NCBI GenBank assembly: GCA_944320765.1 | Contig: CALUIS010000013.1 | Coordinates: 23,755 to 87,754 of the forward strand | Source: an uncultured Paraprevotella sp. | Lineage (GTDB): Bacteria; Bacteroidota; Bacteroidia; Bacteroidales; Bacteroidaceae | DNA length: 64,000 nt | Direction of reading: 5' to 3' | Part shown: positions 23,854 to 34,300 of the stretch, piece by piece | Layout of the letters: the number at the start of each line of letters is the position of its first letter | How positions within the stretch are numbered: position 1 is the stretch's first letter | Translations under genes and position numbers: made by a program | The notes under the pieces: model-generated | What the model saw: only the letters and a program-made list of their open reading frames with translations | Told to the model about the DNA's origin: nothing | Database searches by the model: none

Positions 23854-26062
23854 CGGTTTTTCCGGCTTTCACCTTTACTTTGTGTTTCCAGCCCGGGAAA
23901 GCGTTGTCACCCAACGGCATCCGGGCTTCCTCTTCGTTTTCGGACAGAATCGTGACCTCCGCGTCGAAAGCCGTGGGGTTCGTGATGCCCAATACGGTTT
24001 TCCCGGACGTGTTCTTTATGATGCGGGCTTTTACGTGGTCGAACACGTACAGCTCGTTCCGCTCCGGGCGGAGGTAGATGCCGGGGATTTCCAGGGCCAT
24101 CAGCGCACCGTTCGTCTCGTTCCACCCCGTCTCCCAGCCGTCGGCGCGGGAACCACGGTGGTCCGCGTCGCAATAAGTGAGGCGTTCTGAAATTTTTCCG
24201 TTGGACTGTATGCCTTCGGCGTGGGCGTGGATGATGTCGCGCAGCAGTTCGGCATAAAGCGTGTCGCCCGTGGCGCGGTAGAGCTTGAACAAGGCATCGC
24301 CCGACTGGGTGCAGAAGCCCGGTGCGCCGTGCTTGTTCTGTGTGCTGGCCCATACGGCCCCCGTCAGGTTGGCATCCAACCGGGCCAGCGGCGTGTCCTC
24401 CGGCAGGCGGTAGTCGAACGAGACGGTCCATGTGGCGCAAAGGTGGGCCAGGTCGCGGGACTGTCGCAGGTATTCTTCTTTCCCGGTCGCTTCGTACAGT
24501 GTCATGAGGGAGGTCATGAGGGCGGCGGCTGTTTCCGAATCGGCATTCTGCAGGATGTCGCCGCATCCGCCCGAGGTGAACCCGCGTATGGCGAAGTCGC
24601 GGTAGAGGGCATCGGCGGCCTCTTCGGCCACCTGCAGGTAGTGCGGTTGATGGTAGTATGCTGCCGCAAGGGCCAGCCCGCCTATGGCCATAGCCCCGCC
24701 GGACGTGCCATAGACTGCCACTTTGCCCGTCTCCACATGCACGTAATTGCCCCAAGTACCTTCTTCTTCCCAAGTGCGGACAAAGGCATCGGCCAGCCGC
24801 CGCACGTCCTGTTCCCATTCCGGGCGGATGGCTTTTCCATGCCCTGTCTTGTGCATCAGGCCGAACTGCTTCACCATCCAATAAAGCACATCCCCGTTTC
24901 GGCGGGTCAGGCCTATGCCCGGCACCACGGCGGCCGCGTCGCGGGGGAGAACCTTGCCGTCCGGCTGCAGGATGTCGTAGTAATATCCGCTCTGCCCTTG
25001 GCCTTGGGGCAAGGCGAAACTGAACGTGCGGCTCACGCGCCGCAGGTGTTCCTCGTCGCCGATGGCCAGCATGGGGTAGGTGTTGATTAGTCCGCCAATC
25101 CAACCATAGGACATCCAGTCCGCCGATTCCGGGCGGTAGAACTCCACGCTGTCTTTCCGGTAGTAGCGTGCGTCAATGTTGCGTTCCATGATTTCCCGCA
25201 CGCGGCTCATCGGGACGAGGTCGCGCGGGGCATCGCAGGGGATGTGGCTCTTGCGTTGCCGCATGAAGCGGGCCAGCAGTTCCGGCACATTCCGGCAGGG
25301 ATAGGTGAGCCGTGTCACCCGGATGACAATCTCGTCGCCTTCCTTCACGGACAGGCCGCGGTCGGGACTTTCGGTAAAGCCGATGAACTGGGGTTTCTTT
25401 TCCCGGACACCGGGGGCGCTGATGACCAGCGAGGCCAAGCTCCGGTCTGCCGACTCTTCCACGATGAGGCCGTGGTCCAGCAGTTGGCCGTTCCGTTCGA
25501 TGCCTTGGTCCGTGAGCAGGAGAACTCCCTCCTCCTTGTTTCGGTCGAGAAAGGCGATGGCCGGTGTGGCGGCGTTGCAGACGCTGACCTCCAGCAGCGA
25601 CGGGCTGCCGAAGTCGGGTGAGAGTTGGGGAATGGGGTTGGAGGTCAGGGCCAGGTCGCGGCGGTCATAGTCCGAAGGGTCGAGCCCCGTGGCATAGTTG
25701 CGGTTCACGATGCGTTGCCGGTTGCCGTTGTAGACGGATGCTGGAATCATCACGTAATTGTCGCTCGTCCAACGGTAGCGGTCGAAAGCCACGGCCACTC
25801 CCGCTTCCGGCATGTCCTTCAGTGCTTTGAAGCGGAACACGAAGAGCGTGCCGTCCGGTACGGCACGCTCTTCCGTGGTGACGCTCCAGCTGTCGGAGGA
25901 GGCGTCGATATTCTGCAGATGGATAAGCCTTTCCGCCTGATAGCGGCAGTCCAGCAGCCGGATTTCCCGTGTCTCGTCCGGTGTGGCCGGCAGCCATTTC
26001 TGTGCCGACGCGTCAAGGGGGAGCAGGCATAACACATACCTTGTCAATCGTTTGAGGTTCAT
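23795..26062 (-). CDS. Secreted barrel enzyme, probably (alpha/alpha) glycosidase or lyase of unknown family
   Basis: 755 residues from MNLKRLTRYV; the longer frame to 26116 crosses into promoter DNA. Signal peptide cut near DASAQ. An N-terminal beta-sandwich part (about 20-270) precedes a helical part (about 290-680) rich in paired helices with 'WMSYGWIGGLINTYPML', 'GYYYDILQPDGK', 'TWGNYVHVETGKVAVYGTSGG', 'GWETGWNETNGALMAL', as in six-hairpin barrel glycosidases and lyases. A final beta domain (FDAEVTIL...VKVKAGKTVTYTV) follows. I do not recognise the family. Convergent with the sensor gene and overlapping it by 59 bases; proximity to the GH127-type enzyme suggests a role in the same glycan pathway. 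Confidence 0.7.
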   Translation of the reverse strand: MNLKRLTRYVLCLLPLDASAQKWLPATPDETREIRLLDCRYQAERLIHLQNIDASSDSWSVTTEERAVPDGTLFVFRFKALKDMPEAGVAVAFDRYRWTSDNYVMIPASVYNGNRQRIVNRNYATGLDPSDYDRRDLALTSNPIPQLSPDFGSPSLLEVSVCNAATPAIAFLDRNKEEGVLLLTDQGIERNGQLLDHGLIVEESADRSLASLVISAPGVREKKPQFIGFTESPDRGLSVKEGDEIVIRVTRLTYPCRNVPELLARFMRQRKSHIPCDAPRDLVPMSRVREIMERNIDARYYRKDSVEFYRPESADWMSYGWIGGLINTYPMLAIGDEEHLRRVSRTFSFALPQGQGQSGYYYDILQPDGKVLPRDAAAVVPGIGLTRRNGDVLYWMVKQFGLMHKTGHGKAIRPEWEQDVRRLADAFVRTWEEEGTWGNYVHVETGKVAVYGTSGGAMAIGGLALAAAYYHQPHYLQVAEEAADALYRDFAIRGFTSGGCGDILQNADSETAAALMTSLMTLYEATGKEEYLRQSRDLAHLCATWTVSFDYRLPEDTPLARLDANLTGAVWASTQNKHGAPGFCTQSGDALFKLYRATGDTLYAELLRDIIHAHAEGIQSNGKISERLTYCDADHRGSRADGWETGWNETNGALMALEIPGIYLRPERNELYVFDHVKARIIKNTSGKTVLGITNPTAFDAEVTILSENEEEARMPLGDNAFPGWKHKVKVKAGKTVTYTVRSFGTRSGSRRTAP

Positions 26063-26113
26063 AAGACGGTTCTTTTTTATGGGCGTGAACCAGGCAGGGT
26101 TGTGTTGGTCCTG

Positions 26114-26145
26114 CAAACATAGTCAATTTGCGGCTTTTCTACAAA
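26114..26145 (-). promoter_or_regulatory. Bacteroidetes promoter for the secreted barrel enzyme
   Basis: On the minus strand: TTTG, 20 bases, TATGTTTG, a full consensus match, 51 bases before the ATG and just past the dapL stop. It argues that this gene is transcribed separately from the gltB-dapL operon. Confidence 0.7.
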
Positions 26146-26162
26146 TGTTCAGGCGTGTTTCT

Positions 26163-27398
26163 TTATTTTCCCCAAGTCTTGATGCGCCGCATGGCCTCCA
26201 CGCAGTCCTCCCGCTGGCCGAAAGCGGTGAGGCGCAGGTAGCCCTCGCCGCTGGGACCGAAGCCCACGCCCGGCGTGCCTACCACGTTCACTTCGTAGAG
26301 CAGTTGCTCGAAGAACCTCCACGACCCCATTCCGTCCGGCGTCTTGAGCCAGATGTAGGGCGCGTTCACCCCACCGTAGACGGTGAAGCCAGCGGTTTGC
26401 AGCCCCTCGCGCATGATGCGGGCGTTCTCCATATAGTAATCGATGGTGGCCTTCACCTGCTTCTTGCCTTCCGGGGTATAGATAGCCTCCGCTCCACGCT
26501 GGGTGATGTAGCTGGTGCCGTTGAACTTGGTGCATTGTCGGCGGTTCCACAACGGGTTGAGCGGCACGCGCTCTTCCCCGTCCAGCTTGAAGGCCGTCAC
26601 CTCCTTGGGTACCACGGTGTAGCCGCAGCGCACGCCCGTGAAGCCCGCCGTCTTGGAGAAGCTCCGGAACTCGATGGCGCAACGCTTCGCCCCGCGTATC
26701 TCATAGATGGAATGCGGCACGTCCGGCTCGCGGATGTAAGCCTCGTAGGCCGCGTCGAAGAAGATGAGCGTGTCGTTGGCCAGCGCGTAGTCCACCCATT
26801 TCTTCAGTTCCGCCTTGGTCAGCGTGGTGCCGGTCGGGTTGTTGGGGTAGCAGAGGTAGATGATGTCCACGCGCTGGTCGGGCAGCGGCGGGATGAAATG
26901 GTTCTCGGCCGTGCAGGGCAGATAGGTGACGTTGCTCCACCGTCCGTCCGGTTTCAGGTCGCCGGCCCGTCCGCACATGACGTTGCTGTCGATGTAGACG
27001 GGGTAGATGGGGTCGGTCACGGCCATGCTGTTGTCCCAGCGGAGGAGTTCCCCGATGTTCCCCGTGTCGCTCTTTGCCCCGTCGTTGATGAAGATTTCCG
27101 ACGGGCTGAGGTTGATGCCCCGAGGTGCGAAGTCATTTTTGAGGATGGCCTCGATGAGGAAGTCGTAGCCTTGTTCGGGGCCGTAGCCGTGGAAGGTCTT
27201 TCCGTCCGCCATCTCGTCCACGGCACGGTGCATGGCCTCGATGCACGCCGGAGGCAGCGGGCGGGTGACATCCCCGATGCCCAGTCGGATGAGCTGTTTG
27301 CCCGGGTGGGTCACCTTGAAGGCGTTCACTTTCTTCGCGATGTCCGAGAAAAGGTAGCTTCCCGGAAGTTTAAGGAAATGTTCGTTGACTAATGCCAT
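26163..27398 (-). CDS. dapL: LL-diaminopimelate aminotransferase
   Basis: 411 residues, fold-type I PLP enzyme. Marks: N-terminal '[22 protein letters not shown]', '[26 protein letters not shown]', substrate loop '[16 protein letters not shown]', and the PLP lysine Lys249 in '[15 protein letters not shown]'. Converts tetrahydrodipicolinate plus glutamate directly to LL-diaminopimelate, skipping the succinylated or acetylated steps of DapD/ArgD/DapE. Last gene of the five-gene operon; 21 bases after dapF, whose enzyme uses its product. Confidence 0.97.
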   Translation of the reverse strand: MALVNEHFLKLPGSYLFSDIAKKVNAFKVTHPGKQLIRLGIGDVTRPLPPACIEAMHRAVDEMADGKTFHGYGPEQGYDFLIEAILKNDFAPRGINLSPSEIFINDGAKSDTGNIGELLRWDNSMAVTDPIYPVYIDSNVMCGRAGDLKPDGRWSNVTYLPCTAENHFIPPLPDQRVDIIYLCYPNNPTGTTLTKAELKKWVDYALANDTLIFFDAAYEAYIREPDVPHSIYEIRGAKRCAIEFRSFSKTAGFTGVRCGYTVVPKEVTAFKLDGEERVPLNPLWNRRQCTKFNGTSYITQRGAEAIYTPEGKKQVKATIDYYMENARIMREGLQTAGFTVYGGVNAPYIWLKTPDGMGSWRFFEQLLYEVNVVGTPGVGFGPSGEGYLRLTAFGQREDCVEAMRRIKTWGK

Positions 27399-27419
27399 AA
27401 GTTTTCTTGTATTTGTCGG

Positions 27420-28226
27420 TTAAGATAAAGTTTCTATCGTGCCGCTGAAGACTTCCACGGCGGGGCCGGTCATGCGGACTCGTCCGTCGGCCTTGCTCCA
27501 TTCGATGGAGAGCGTGCCGCCGTCCATGATGATGTCCGCCTGCCTGTCGGTCCGGCGGGAGAAGGCGGCTGCCACGGCGGTGGCGCAGGCGCCCGTCCCG
27601 CAGGCCATGGTGATGCCCGAACCCCGTTCCCACACGCGCATCCGGATGCTTCCGTCGGGGCGGACGTGGGCGAATTCCACATTGACGCGGTGCGGGAAGA
27701 GGGGGTGGCGTTCCAATGCCGGTCCCACGGCGGGCAGGTCTACGGCCTCCGCGTCGTCCACGAAAAGGACCAGATGCGGGTTCCCCATGTCCACGGTGAT
27801 GCCTTCGTGCGGGGTGCAGGCCGTTCCGAGGTCCACGGTGCGGATGCCGTCCGGCATACCCATGTCCACCGTGACCGTCTCCACCCTGCCGTCCATCACG
27901 TGCAGGTGCAGCGTCTTGATGCCCGAGAGCGTGTCGAGCGTGAGGTCCGTCCGGTCCGTCAGTCCGTGTTCGTAGACATACTTGCCGATGCAGCGGCTGG
28001 CGTTGCCGCACATGCGGGCTTCCGACCCGTCGGCGTTGAAGATGCGCATACTGAAGTCAGCCCGTTCCGAAGGGCCTATCAGTACCAGGCCGTCGCTGCC
28101 GATGCCCGTGTGCGGGCGGCTCCATGCTACGGCGAGCTGTTCGGGATGAGGCAAGGGATTCCGGGTCGTGTCGACATAGATGTAGTCGTTGCCCGCCCCT
28201 TGCATTTTGGTGAATGGGATTCTCAT
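27420..28226 (-). CDS. dapF: Diaminopimelate epimerase
   Basis: 268 residues with the two catalytic cysteines in '[10 protein letters not shown]' and '[13 protein letters not shown]', plus '[14 protein letters not shown]' at the N terminus. Interconverts LL- and meso-diaminopimelate without cofactor, feeding peptidoglycan and lysine. 13 bases from asnB and 21 from dapL, so product and substrate enzymes are adjacent in one transcript with the glutamate supply genes. Confidence 0.97.
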   Translation of the reverse strand: MRIPFTKMQGAGNDYIYVDTTRNPLPHPEQLAVAWSRPHTGIGSDGLVLIGPSERADFSMRIFNADGSEARMCGNASRCIGKYVYEHGLTDRTDLTLDTLSGIKTLHLHVMDGRVETVTVDMGMPDGIRTVDLGTACTPHEGITVDMGNPHLVLFVDDAEAVDLPAVGPALERHPLFPHRVNVEFAHVRPDGSIRMRVWERGSGITMACGTGACATAVAAAFSRRTDRQADIIMDGGTLSIEWSKADGRVRMTGPAVEVFSGTIETLS

Positions 28227-28239
28227 GATGTTCCGGTTT

Positions 28240-29964
28240 TTATTCTTGATACGCCTCCTCGTGTACGCCGCTCACGGCCCGTCCGCTGGGTTCGTTCCGG
28301 CCTTTGAAAGAGGCGTCCCAGGCCAAAGCCTCGGCCGTGGAGCAAGCCACGCTGGGCACGCTGGGCACGCTGCGGGCCGCGCTCTCGCTGGGGAAGTATT
28401 CCTCGAAGATGCTGCGGTAATAATATTCCTCCTTGTTCATCGGCGGGTTAACGGGGAAACGCTCGGCGGCATGCGCCATCTGCTCGTCCGTGACGGCTTG
28501 GGCGGTGATGTCCTTCAGCGTGTCGATCCAGCTGTAGCCCACGCCGTCGCTGAACTGCTCCTTCTGCCGCCAAGCCACACTTTCGGGCAGGAGGCCGGAG
28601 AAGGCGTCGCGCACGACTTTCTTCTCGATGGTCTTGCCCGGACACATCTTGACCGCCGGGTTGAGGCGCATGGCCACGTCGAGGAATTCCTTGTCGAGGA
28701 AAGGCACGCGGCCTTCCACGCCCCACGCCGAGAGCGACTTGTTGGCCCTGAGGCAGTCGTATAGGTGGAGTTTGGAAAGCTTGCGCACCGTCTCTTCGTG
28801 GAAGGCGCGCGCGTCCGGTGCCTTGTGGAAATAAAGGTAACCGCCGAACACCTCGTCCGCGCCCTCGCCGCTCAGCACCATCTTGATGCCCATGCTCTTG
28901 ATGACGCGGGCCAGAAGGTACATGGGCGTGGAGGCCCGCACGGTGGTCACGTCATACGTCTCGATGTAATAGATGACGTCGCGCACGGCATCCAGTCCCT
29001 CCTGGATGGTGTAGTGGATTTCGTGGTGTACCGTGCCGATATGTTCCGCCACCTCGCGGGCCTTGGCCAGGTCCGGCGAGCCTTCCAGGCCCACGGCGAA
29101 ACTATGCAGCTGCGGCCACCAGGCCTCTTTCTGCCCGTCGGTCTCTATGCGGCGGCTGGCAAACTGCCGCGCCACGGCCGAGATGACCGAACTGTCCAGC
29201 CCGCCGGAGAGCAGCACGCCGTAGGGCACATCGCTCATCAGCTGGCGGCGCACGGCAGCTTCGAGCGCGTCGCGTACGGCCCGGACTTGGACGGCGTAGC
29301 TGTCCTCTTCCGGGGACGTGACGGTGGCGTTGGCGGCCCGTGGCGTGTAGTTGTCCTTCACGGCCTCATACTCCATCCAGTCGCGGTGGTACCAGCGGGT
29401 CGTCTTCCCGTCCTTGCTCCAGTAGTAATGCCCGGGGAGGAACGGCTCGTACGTGTCGCAGAAACCTTCGAGGGCTTTCAGCTCGCTGGCGCAATAGACG
29501 CGGCCTTCCCGGTCGTGTCCGATGTAGAGGGGGATGACACCGATGGGGTCGCGGGCGATGAGGAAGGCGTCCTGCTCCTCATCGTAGAGCGCGAAGGCGA
29601 AGATGCCGTTCAGGTCCTCCAGGAAGGCGGTGCCTTTGTCGCGGTAGAGCGCGAGGATGACCTCGCAGTCGCTTCCCGTCTGGAAGTCGTAGCGTCCGGC
29701 ATACCGCGCACGGATGTCGCGGTGGTTGTAAATCTCGCCGTTCACGGCCAGAACCTGTTTCCTGTCCGGGGAGTAGAGCGGCTGCCCGCCGCTTTGAGGG
29801 TCCACGATTGAGAGCCGCTCGTGGCAAAGTATGGCACTCTTGCCACAATAGATGCCGCTCCAGTCCGGTCCGCGGTGGCGTATCTTCTTGGACATGGCCA
29901 GTGCTTTCCGGCGCAGTTCAGGCGTTTGTTCCTTGATATTGAAAATGGCTGTAATTCCACACAT
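28240..29964 (-). CDS. asnB: Asparagine synthase (glutamine-hydrolysing)
   Basis: 574 residues. Class II glutaminase domain begins MCGITAIF, with Cys2 as nucleophile after Met removal; '[11 protein letters not shown]' and '[12 protein letters not shown]' belong to it. The synthetase half has the PP-loop '[15 protein letters not shown]' and '[13 protein letters not shown]'. Makes asparagine from aspartate, glutamine and ATP. About 20-70 residues longer at the C terminus than E. coli AsnB, ending in a low-complexity Ser/Ala-rich stretch ([15 protein letters not shown]). Third gene of the gltB operon, 13 bases from each neighbour. Confidence 0.95.
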   Translation of the reverse strand: MCGITAIFNIKEQTPELRRKALAMSKKIRHRGPDWSGIYCGKSAILCHERLSIVDPQSGGQPLYSPDRKQVLAVNGEIYNHRDIRARYAGRYDFQTGSDCEVILALYRDKGTAFLEDLNGIFAFALYDEEQDAFLIARDPIGVIPLYIGHDREGRVYCASELKALEGFCDTYEPFLPGHYYWSKDGKTTRWYHRDWMEYEAVKDNYTPRAANATVTSPEEDSYAVQVRAVRDALEAAVRRQLMSDVPYGVLLSGGLDSSVISAVARQFASRRIETDGQKEAWWPQLHSFAVGLEGSPDLAKAREVAEHIGTVHHEIHYTIQEGLDAVRDVIYYIETYDVTTVRASTPMYLLARVIKSMGIKMVLSGEGADEVFGGYLYFHKAPDARAFHEETVRKLSKLHLYDCLRANKSLSAWGVEGRVPFLDKEFLDVAMRLNPAVKMCPGKTIEKKVVRDAFSGLLPESVAWRQKEQFSDGVGYSWIDTLKDITAQAVTDEQMAHAAERFPVNPPMNKEEYYYRSIFEEYFPSESAARSVPSVPSVACSTAEALAWDASFKGRNEPSGRAVSGVHEEAYQE

Positions 29965-29977
29965 GATGTCTGTCTTT

Positions 29978-31321
29978 TTAGGGTTGGAGATATTGGTCGA
30001 TGTCGGCGGCGGCTTTCCGTCCGCCGGCGATGCAGCGCACGACGAGGCTGGCTCCCGTGGCGGCGTCGCCCGCCACGAACACGTTCGCGGGGAATTCCGG
30101 TTGCTTGGGACGGAGGAAGCCCATGGCCAGCAGGACGAGGTCGGCGGGGATGACTTCCGTCCGGCCCGTGGGCTTCATTACCGGACGGCCTCCGTCCGGT
30201 GCGGGAATCCATTCCACCTCTTCCACTTCCACGCCGCAGACCCTCCCGTCTTCCGTGCCGATGAACCGTTTCGAGTTCAGGCACCAGCGGCGCACGCAGC
30301 CTTCCTCGTGGCTGGAGCTGGTTTTCAGCACCACCGGCCACTGCGGCCACGGCGTGGCCGGATTGTGCCCGACGGGCGGTTTGGGCATGATTTCAATCTG
30401 GGTGACATCCACCGCTCCCTGGCGGTGGCTCGTGCCGATGCAGTCGCTTCCCGTGTCGCCTCCGCCGATGACCAGCACGCGCTTGCCCTTGGCGGTGACG
30501 CGCTCGTCCTTGCTGAAGGTCTGTCCCGCCAGCACGCGGTTCTGCTGTGCCAGCATCTCAAGGGCCAGGTGGATGCCTTTCAGCCCACGCCCGGGGATGT
30601 CCAGGTCCCGTGCCTGGGGGGTGCCGGTGCAGACGCAGTAGGCCTCGAACCCTTCGGGGAGGTGTTCCACGTCGACGGGCGTGCTGGTCTTGAAGGCGAT
30701 GCCTTCCGCCTCCATCACCGCGATGCGGCGGTCGATGATGGCCTTGTTCAGCTTGAAGTTGGGGATGCCGAACCGTAGCAGTCCGCCGATGTATTCGTCC
30801 TTTTCAAATACCGTCACGGCATATCCCTTCAGGTTCAGTTGGTTGGCGGCGGCCAGCCCGGCAGGCCCCGAACCGATGACGGCCACGCTTATCCCGTTGC
30901 GGCGGATGGTGCGTGGCTGCACGAAGCCTTCCCTGAAGGCCGCCTCCACGATGGCCGCCTCGTCCTCGCGGATGGTGACGGGGGCGTCGAGGGTCAGTTT
31001 CAGCACGCAGCTCTTCTCGCACAAGGCCGGACAGACGCGCCCCGTGAATTCAGGAAAGTCGTTCGTGGCGTTCAATATCTCGTACGCCTCTTTCCACTTC
31101 CCCTTGTAGAGCGCGTCCTGGAATTCGGGCGGGCGGTTGCCCAGGGGGCAGGCCCAGTGGCAGAAAGGCACGCCGCAGTCCATGCAGCGCGAGGCCTGCT
31201 GCTTCCGTTCGCCGGTGTTGAGGGTTTGTTCCACTTCTCCGTAGTCGTTGATGCGGTCGTGTACCGGACGGTATCCGGCTTCCTGCCGCGGTATGGTGAG
31301 GAATGCTTTAGGGTTTCCCAT
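29978..31321 (-). CDS. gltD: Glutamate synthase small subunit
   Basis: 447 residues. N-terminal Fe-S part with 'RCMDCGVPFCHWACPLGN' and 'VCPALCEKSCVLKL', then the FAD motif 'AVIGSGPAGLAAANQL' and NADPH motif 'VLVIGGGDTGSDCIG', ending in 'NVFVAGDAATGASLVVRCIAGG'. Passes electrons from NADPH to the large subunit. Follows gltB by 34 bases and precedes asnB by 13. Confidence 0.97.
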   Translation of the reverse strand: MGNPKAFLTIPRQEAGYRPVHDRINDYGEVEQTLNTGERKQQASRCMDCGVPFCHWACPLGNRPPEFQDALYKGKWKEAYEILNATNDFPEFTGRVCPALCEKSCVLKLTLDAPVTIREDEAAIVEAAFREGFVQPRTIRRNGISVAVIGSGPAGLAAANQLNLKGYAVTVFEKDEYIGGLLRFGIPNFKLNKAIIDRRIAVMEAEGIAFKTSTPVDVEHLPEGFEAYCVCTGTPQARDLDIPGRGLKGIHLALEMLAQQNRVLAGQTFSKDERVTAKGKRVLVIGGGDTGSDCIGTSHRQGAVDVTQIEIMPKPPVGHNPATPWPQWPVVLKTSSSHEEGCVRRWCLNSKRFIGTEDGRVCGVEVEEVEWIPAPDGGRPVMKPTGRTEVIPADLVLLAMGFLRPKQPEFPANVFVAGDAATGASLVVRCIAGGRKAAADIDQYLQP

Positions 31322-31355
31322 TTTGTCGTTATGTTTTTAAGTTGTCGTGAATTGG

Positions 31356-34300
31356 TTAATAATCCCGTTGCACGTCGGCAATCTTCTGCTGCAGCTTGCG
31401 CATCTGCTCTTCGGCCAGCACCCGCTTGTATTCGATGGGGGTCACCTGGATGAACTCCTCCACGTAGCGCGGCCATTCGTCCAGCATCGTGCGGGCCAGC
31501 TTGGAACCCGTGTAGAGGTAGTGCTGGCGGATGAGTTCGTGCAGTTCCTTGCGCGAGGCGGAGTCTTCCAGCAGGGAGAGTTCCACCATCTCCATGTTGC
31601 AGAAATAGTCGAACGTGTGGTTCTTGTCCCAGACGTAGGCCACGCCGCCGCTCATTCCCGCGGCGAAGTTGCGGCCCGTCTCGCCCAGCACGACCACCCG
31701 TCCGCCGGTCATGTATTCGCAGCAATGGTCGCCCGTGCCTTCCACCACGGCGATGGCACCCGAGTTGCGCACGGCGAAGCGTTCGCCCACCCGTCCGTTG
31801 ATGTAGACCTCGCCGCTTGTGGCGCCGTATAATATGGTATTGCCCGCGATGGTGTTGTTCTCCGCCTCGAAGTCCGAGCGGACGGGAGGCTGCACGGAGA
31901 TGTGTCCGCCGCTCAGCCCTTTGCCCAGGTAGTCGTTCGCCTCGCCTTCGAGCTTGAAGCTGATGCCGTGTGCCAGGAAGGCGCCGAAGCTCTGTCCGGC
32001 CGAGCCTTTGAATTTCACGTTGAGGGTCTGTTCCGGCAGTCCGGCGTTGCCGTAGCGTGCGGCCACGGCCCCCGAGAGCATGGCACCCACGGAACGGTCG
32101 GTGTTGGCGATGGCATATTCCAGCGACATTTCTTTCTTCTGTTCGATGGCGTCGTGGGCGGCGGCCAGGATTTCCACGTCTTTCACGTGTTCGATGTCGT
32201 GGTGCTGGTCGGTCGTGTGGTGGATGTCGGCATCGTTCTCCACCTTGTGCAGCAGGCGGCCGAAGTCGAGCAGGGCGGTCTTCGTGTCCTTCTCGCGCGG
32301 CTTGATGTCTATCAGGTCGGTGCGTCCCACGATGTCCTCCAGCCGCGTGAATCCCATCTCGGCCAGATACTCGCGCACTTCCTGTGCCAGGAAGCGGAAG
32401 TAGTTCACCACATATTTATAATGCCCGCGGAAGTGTTCGCGCAGCCTGGGATCTTGCGTGGCCACGCCTACGGGGCAGAGGTTCGTGTGGCATTTGCGCA
32501 TCATCACGCAGCCCAGCACGATCAGGGCCGTCGTGCCGAAGCCGAACTCCTCCGCTCCGAGCAGGGCCATGCTGATGATATCCCGCCCGGTCTTGAGCTG
32601 CCCGTCGGTCTGCAGGCGCACCTTTCCGCGCAGCCCGTTGAGCACCAACGTCTGTTGCGTCTCGCTCAGGCCGATTTCGGGCGGGATTCCCGCGTAGCGC
32701 ATGGACGAGGCCGGAGAGGCCCCCGTGCCGCCTTCCGCGCCGGAGATGACGATGAGGTCGGCCTTGGCCTTGGCCACGCCGGCGGCGATGGTGCCCACGC
32801 CGCTTTCGGCCACCAGCTTCACGCTGATCTTGGCTTTCGGGTTGACATTCTTCAGGTCGAAGATCAGCTGTGCCAGGTCCTCGATGGAGTAGATGTCGTG
32901 GTGGGGCGGGGGGGAGATGAGCGAGATGCCCGGGATGGAGTGGCGGGTCTTGGCGATGACCTCGTCCACCTTGAAGCCGGGGAGCTGCCCGCCTTCGCCC
33001 GGTTTCGCGCCTTGTGCCACCTTGATTTGTATTTCCTCGGCGTTGACGAGGTATTCCGCTGTCACGCCGAAACGCCCCGAGGCAATCTGCTTGGTCTTGC
33101 TGTTCAGCGAGATGCCGTCGTGGCTCTCATGGAAACGGTCGCTGTCCTCGCCGCCCTCGCCGGTGTTGCTTCTCGCGCCCAGCTCGTTCATGGCCAGGGC
33201 CAACGCCTCGTGGGCTTCCTTGCTGATGGCGCCGAACGACATGGCTCCCGTGACGAAATGGCGGACGATGTCTTCCACCGGTTCCACCCGGTCGATGTCA
33301 ATCGGGTTACGCTTGAAGCTGAAGAAGTCGCGCAGGAAGATGGGGCGGTCCTTCTCGTCCGCCAGGCGGGTGAATTCCTTGAACTTCTTGTAGCTGCCCG
33401 TGCGGGTGGCCAGCTGGAGCGTGGAGATGGTTTCCGGGTTCCAGGCATGGCGCTCGCCGTCCTTGCGGTAGGAGAACAGCCCGATGTGCGGGAGCAGGCC
33501 GTCCGTCTCTTCCGGGCCGAAGCCTGCCGCGTGGAATGCGGCATAGTCCCGTGCGATTTCTTCCAGGCGGATGCCGCCGATGGTGGATGTGGCAGTGCCG
33601 AAATAAGCCTTGAGCAGCTCCTCGCCCAGTCCCACGGCCTCGAAAATCTTGGCCCCGCGGTAGGAGCGGATGGTGCTGATGCCCATCTTGCTCATGATTT
33701 TGTAGAGGCCCTTGCAGACGGCCTTGATGTAGTTCTTTTCCGCCGTCTCGTAGTTCATCTGTATTTCCCCCCGCTTCACCAGGTCGTCCAGCACGGCGAA
33801 CGCCATGTAAGGATTGATGGCGCTGGCCCCGTAGCCCAGCAGCAGGGCGGCGTGCATCACCTCGCGGATTTCGCCGCTCTCCACCACCAAGGCGGTCTGC
33901 ACCCGCTTCTGGACGGAAATCAAATGGTGGTGCACCGCACTGACAGCCAGTAGCGAAGGGATGGCCGCATGGGTGGAATCCACGCCACGGTCGGAGAGGA
34001 TGATATAGTTCACCCCGTTGTCCACCGACGCTTCGGCTTTTCGGCACAAGTCGTCCAAGGCTTCCTGCAGGGCGGCTTTTCCGCGGGCTGCCTCGAATGT
34101 GATAGAGAGCTTCACGGTGTTGAAGCCTTTATACCGGATGTTGCAGAGGATGTCCAGCTGCGTGTTGGTCAGCACGGGATGGGGCAGGCGCACCATCTTG
34201 CAGTGCGTCTCGCTGGGTTGCAGGATGTTCATGCCCACGGCCCCGATATATTCGGTGAGCGACATGACCAGTTCCTCGCGGATGGGGTCGATGGCCGGGT

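Noticed and set aside
31902..33953. A 683-codon plus-strand frame inside gltB
   Set aside because: Antisense shadow of gltB; composition is typical of reverse-frame translation.
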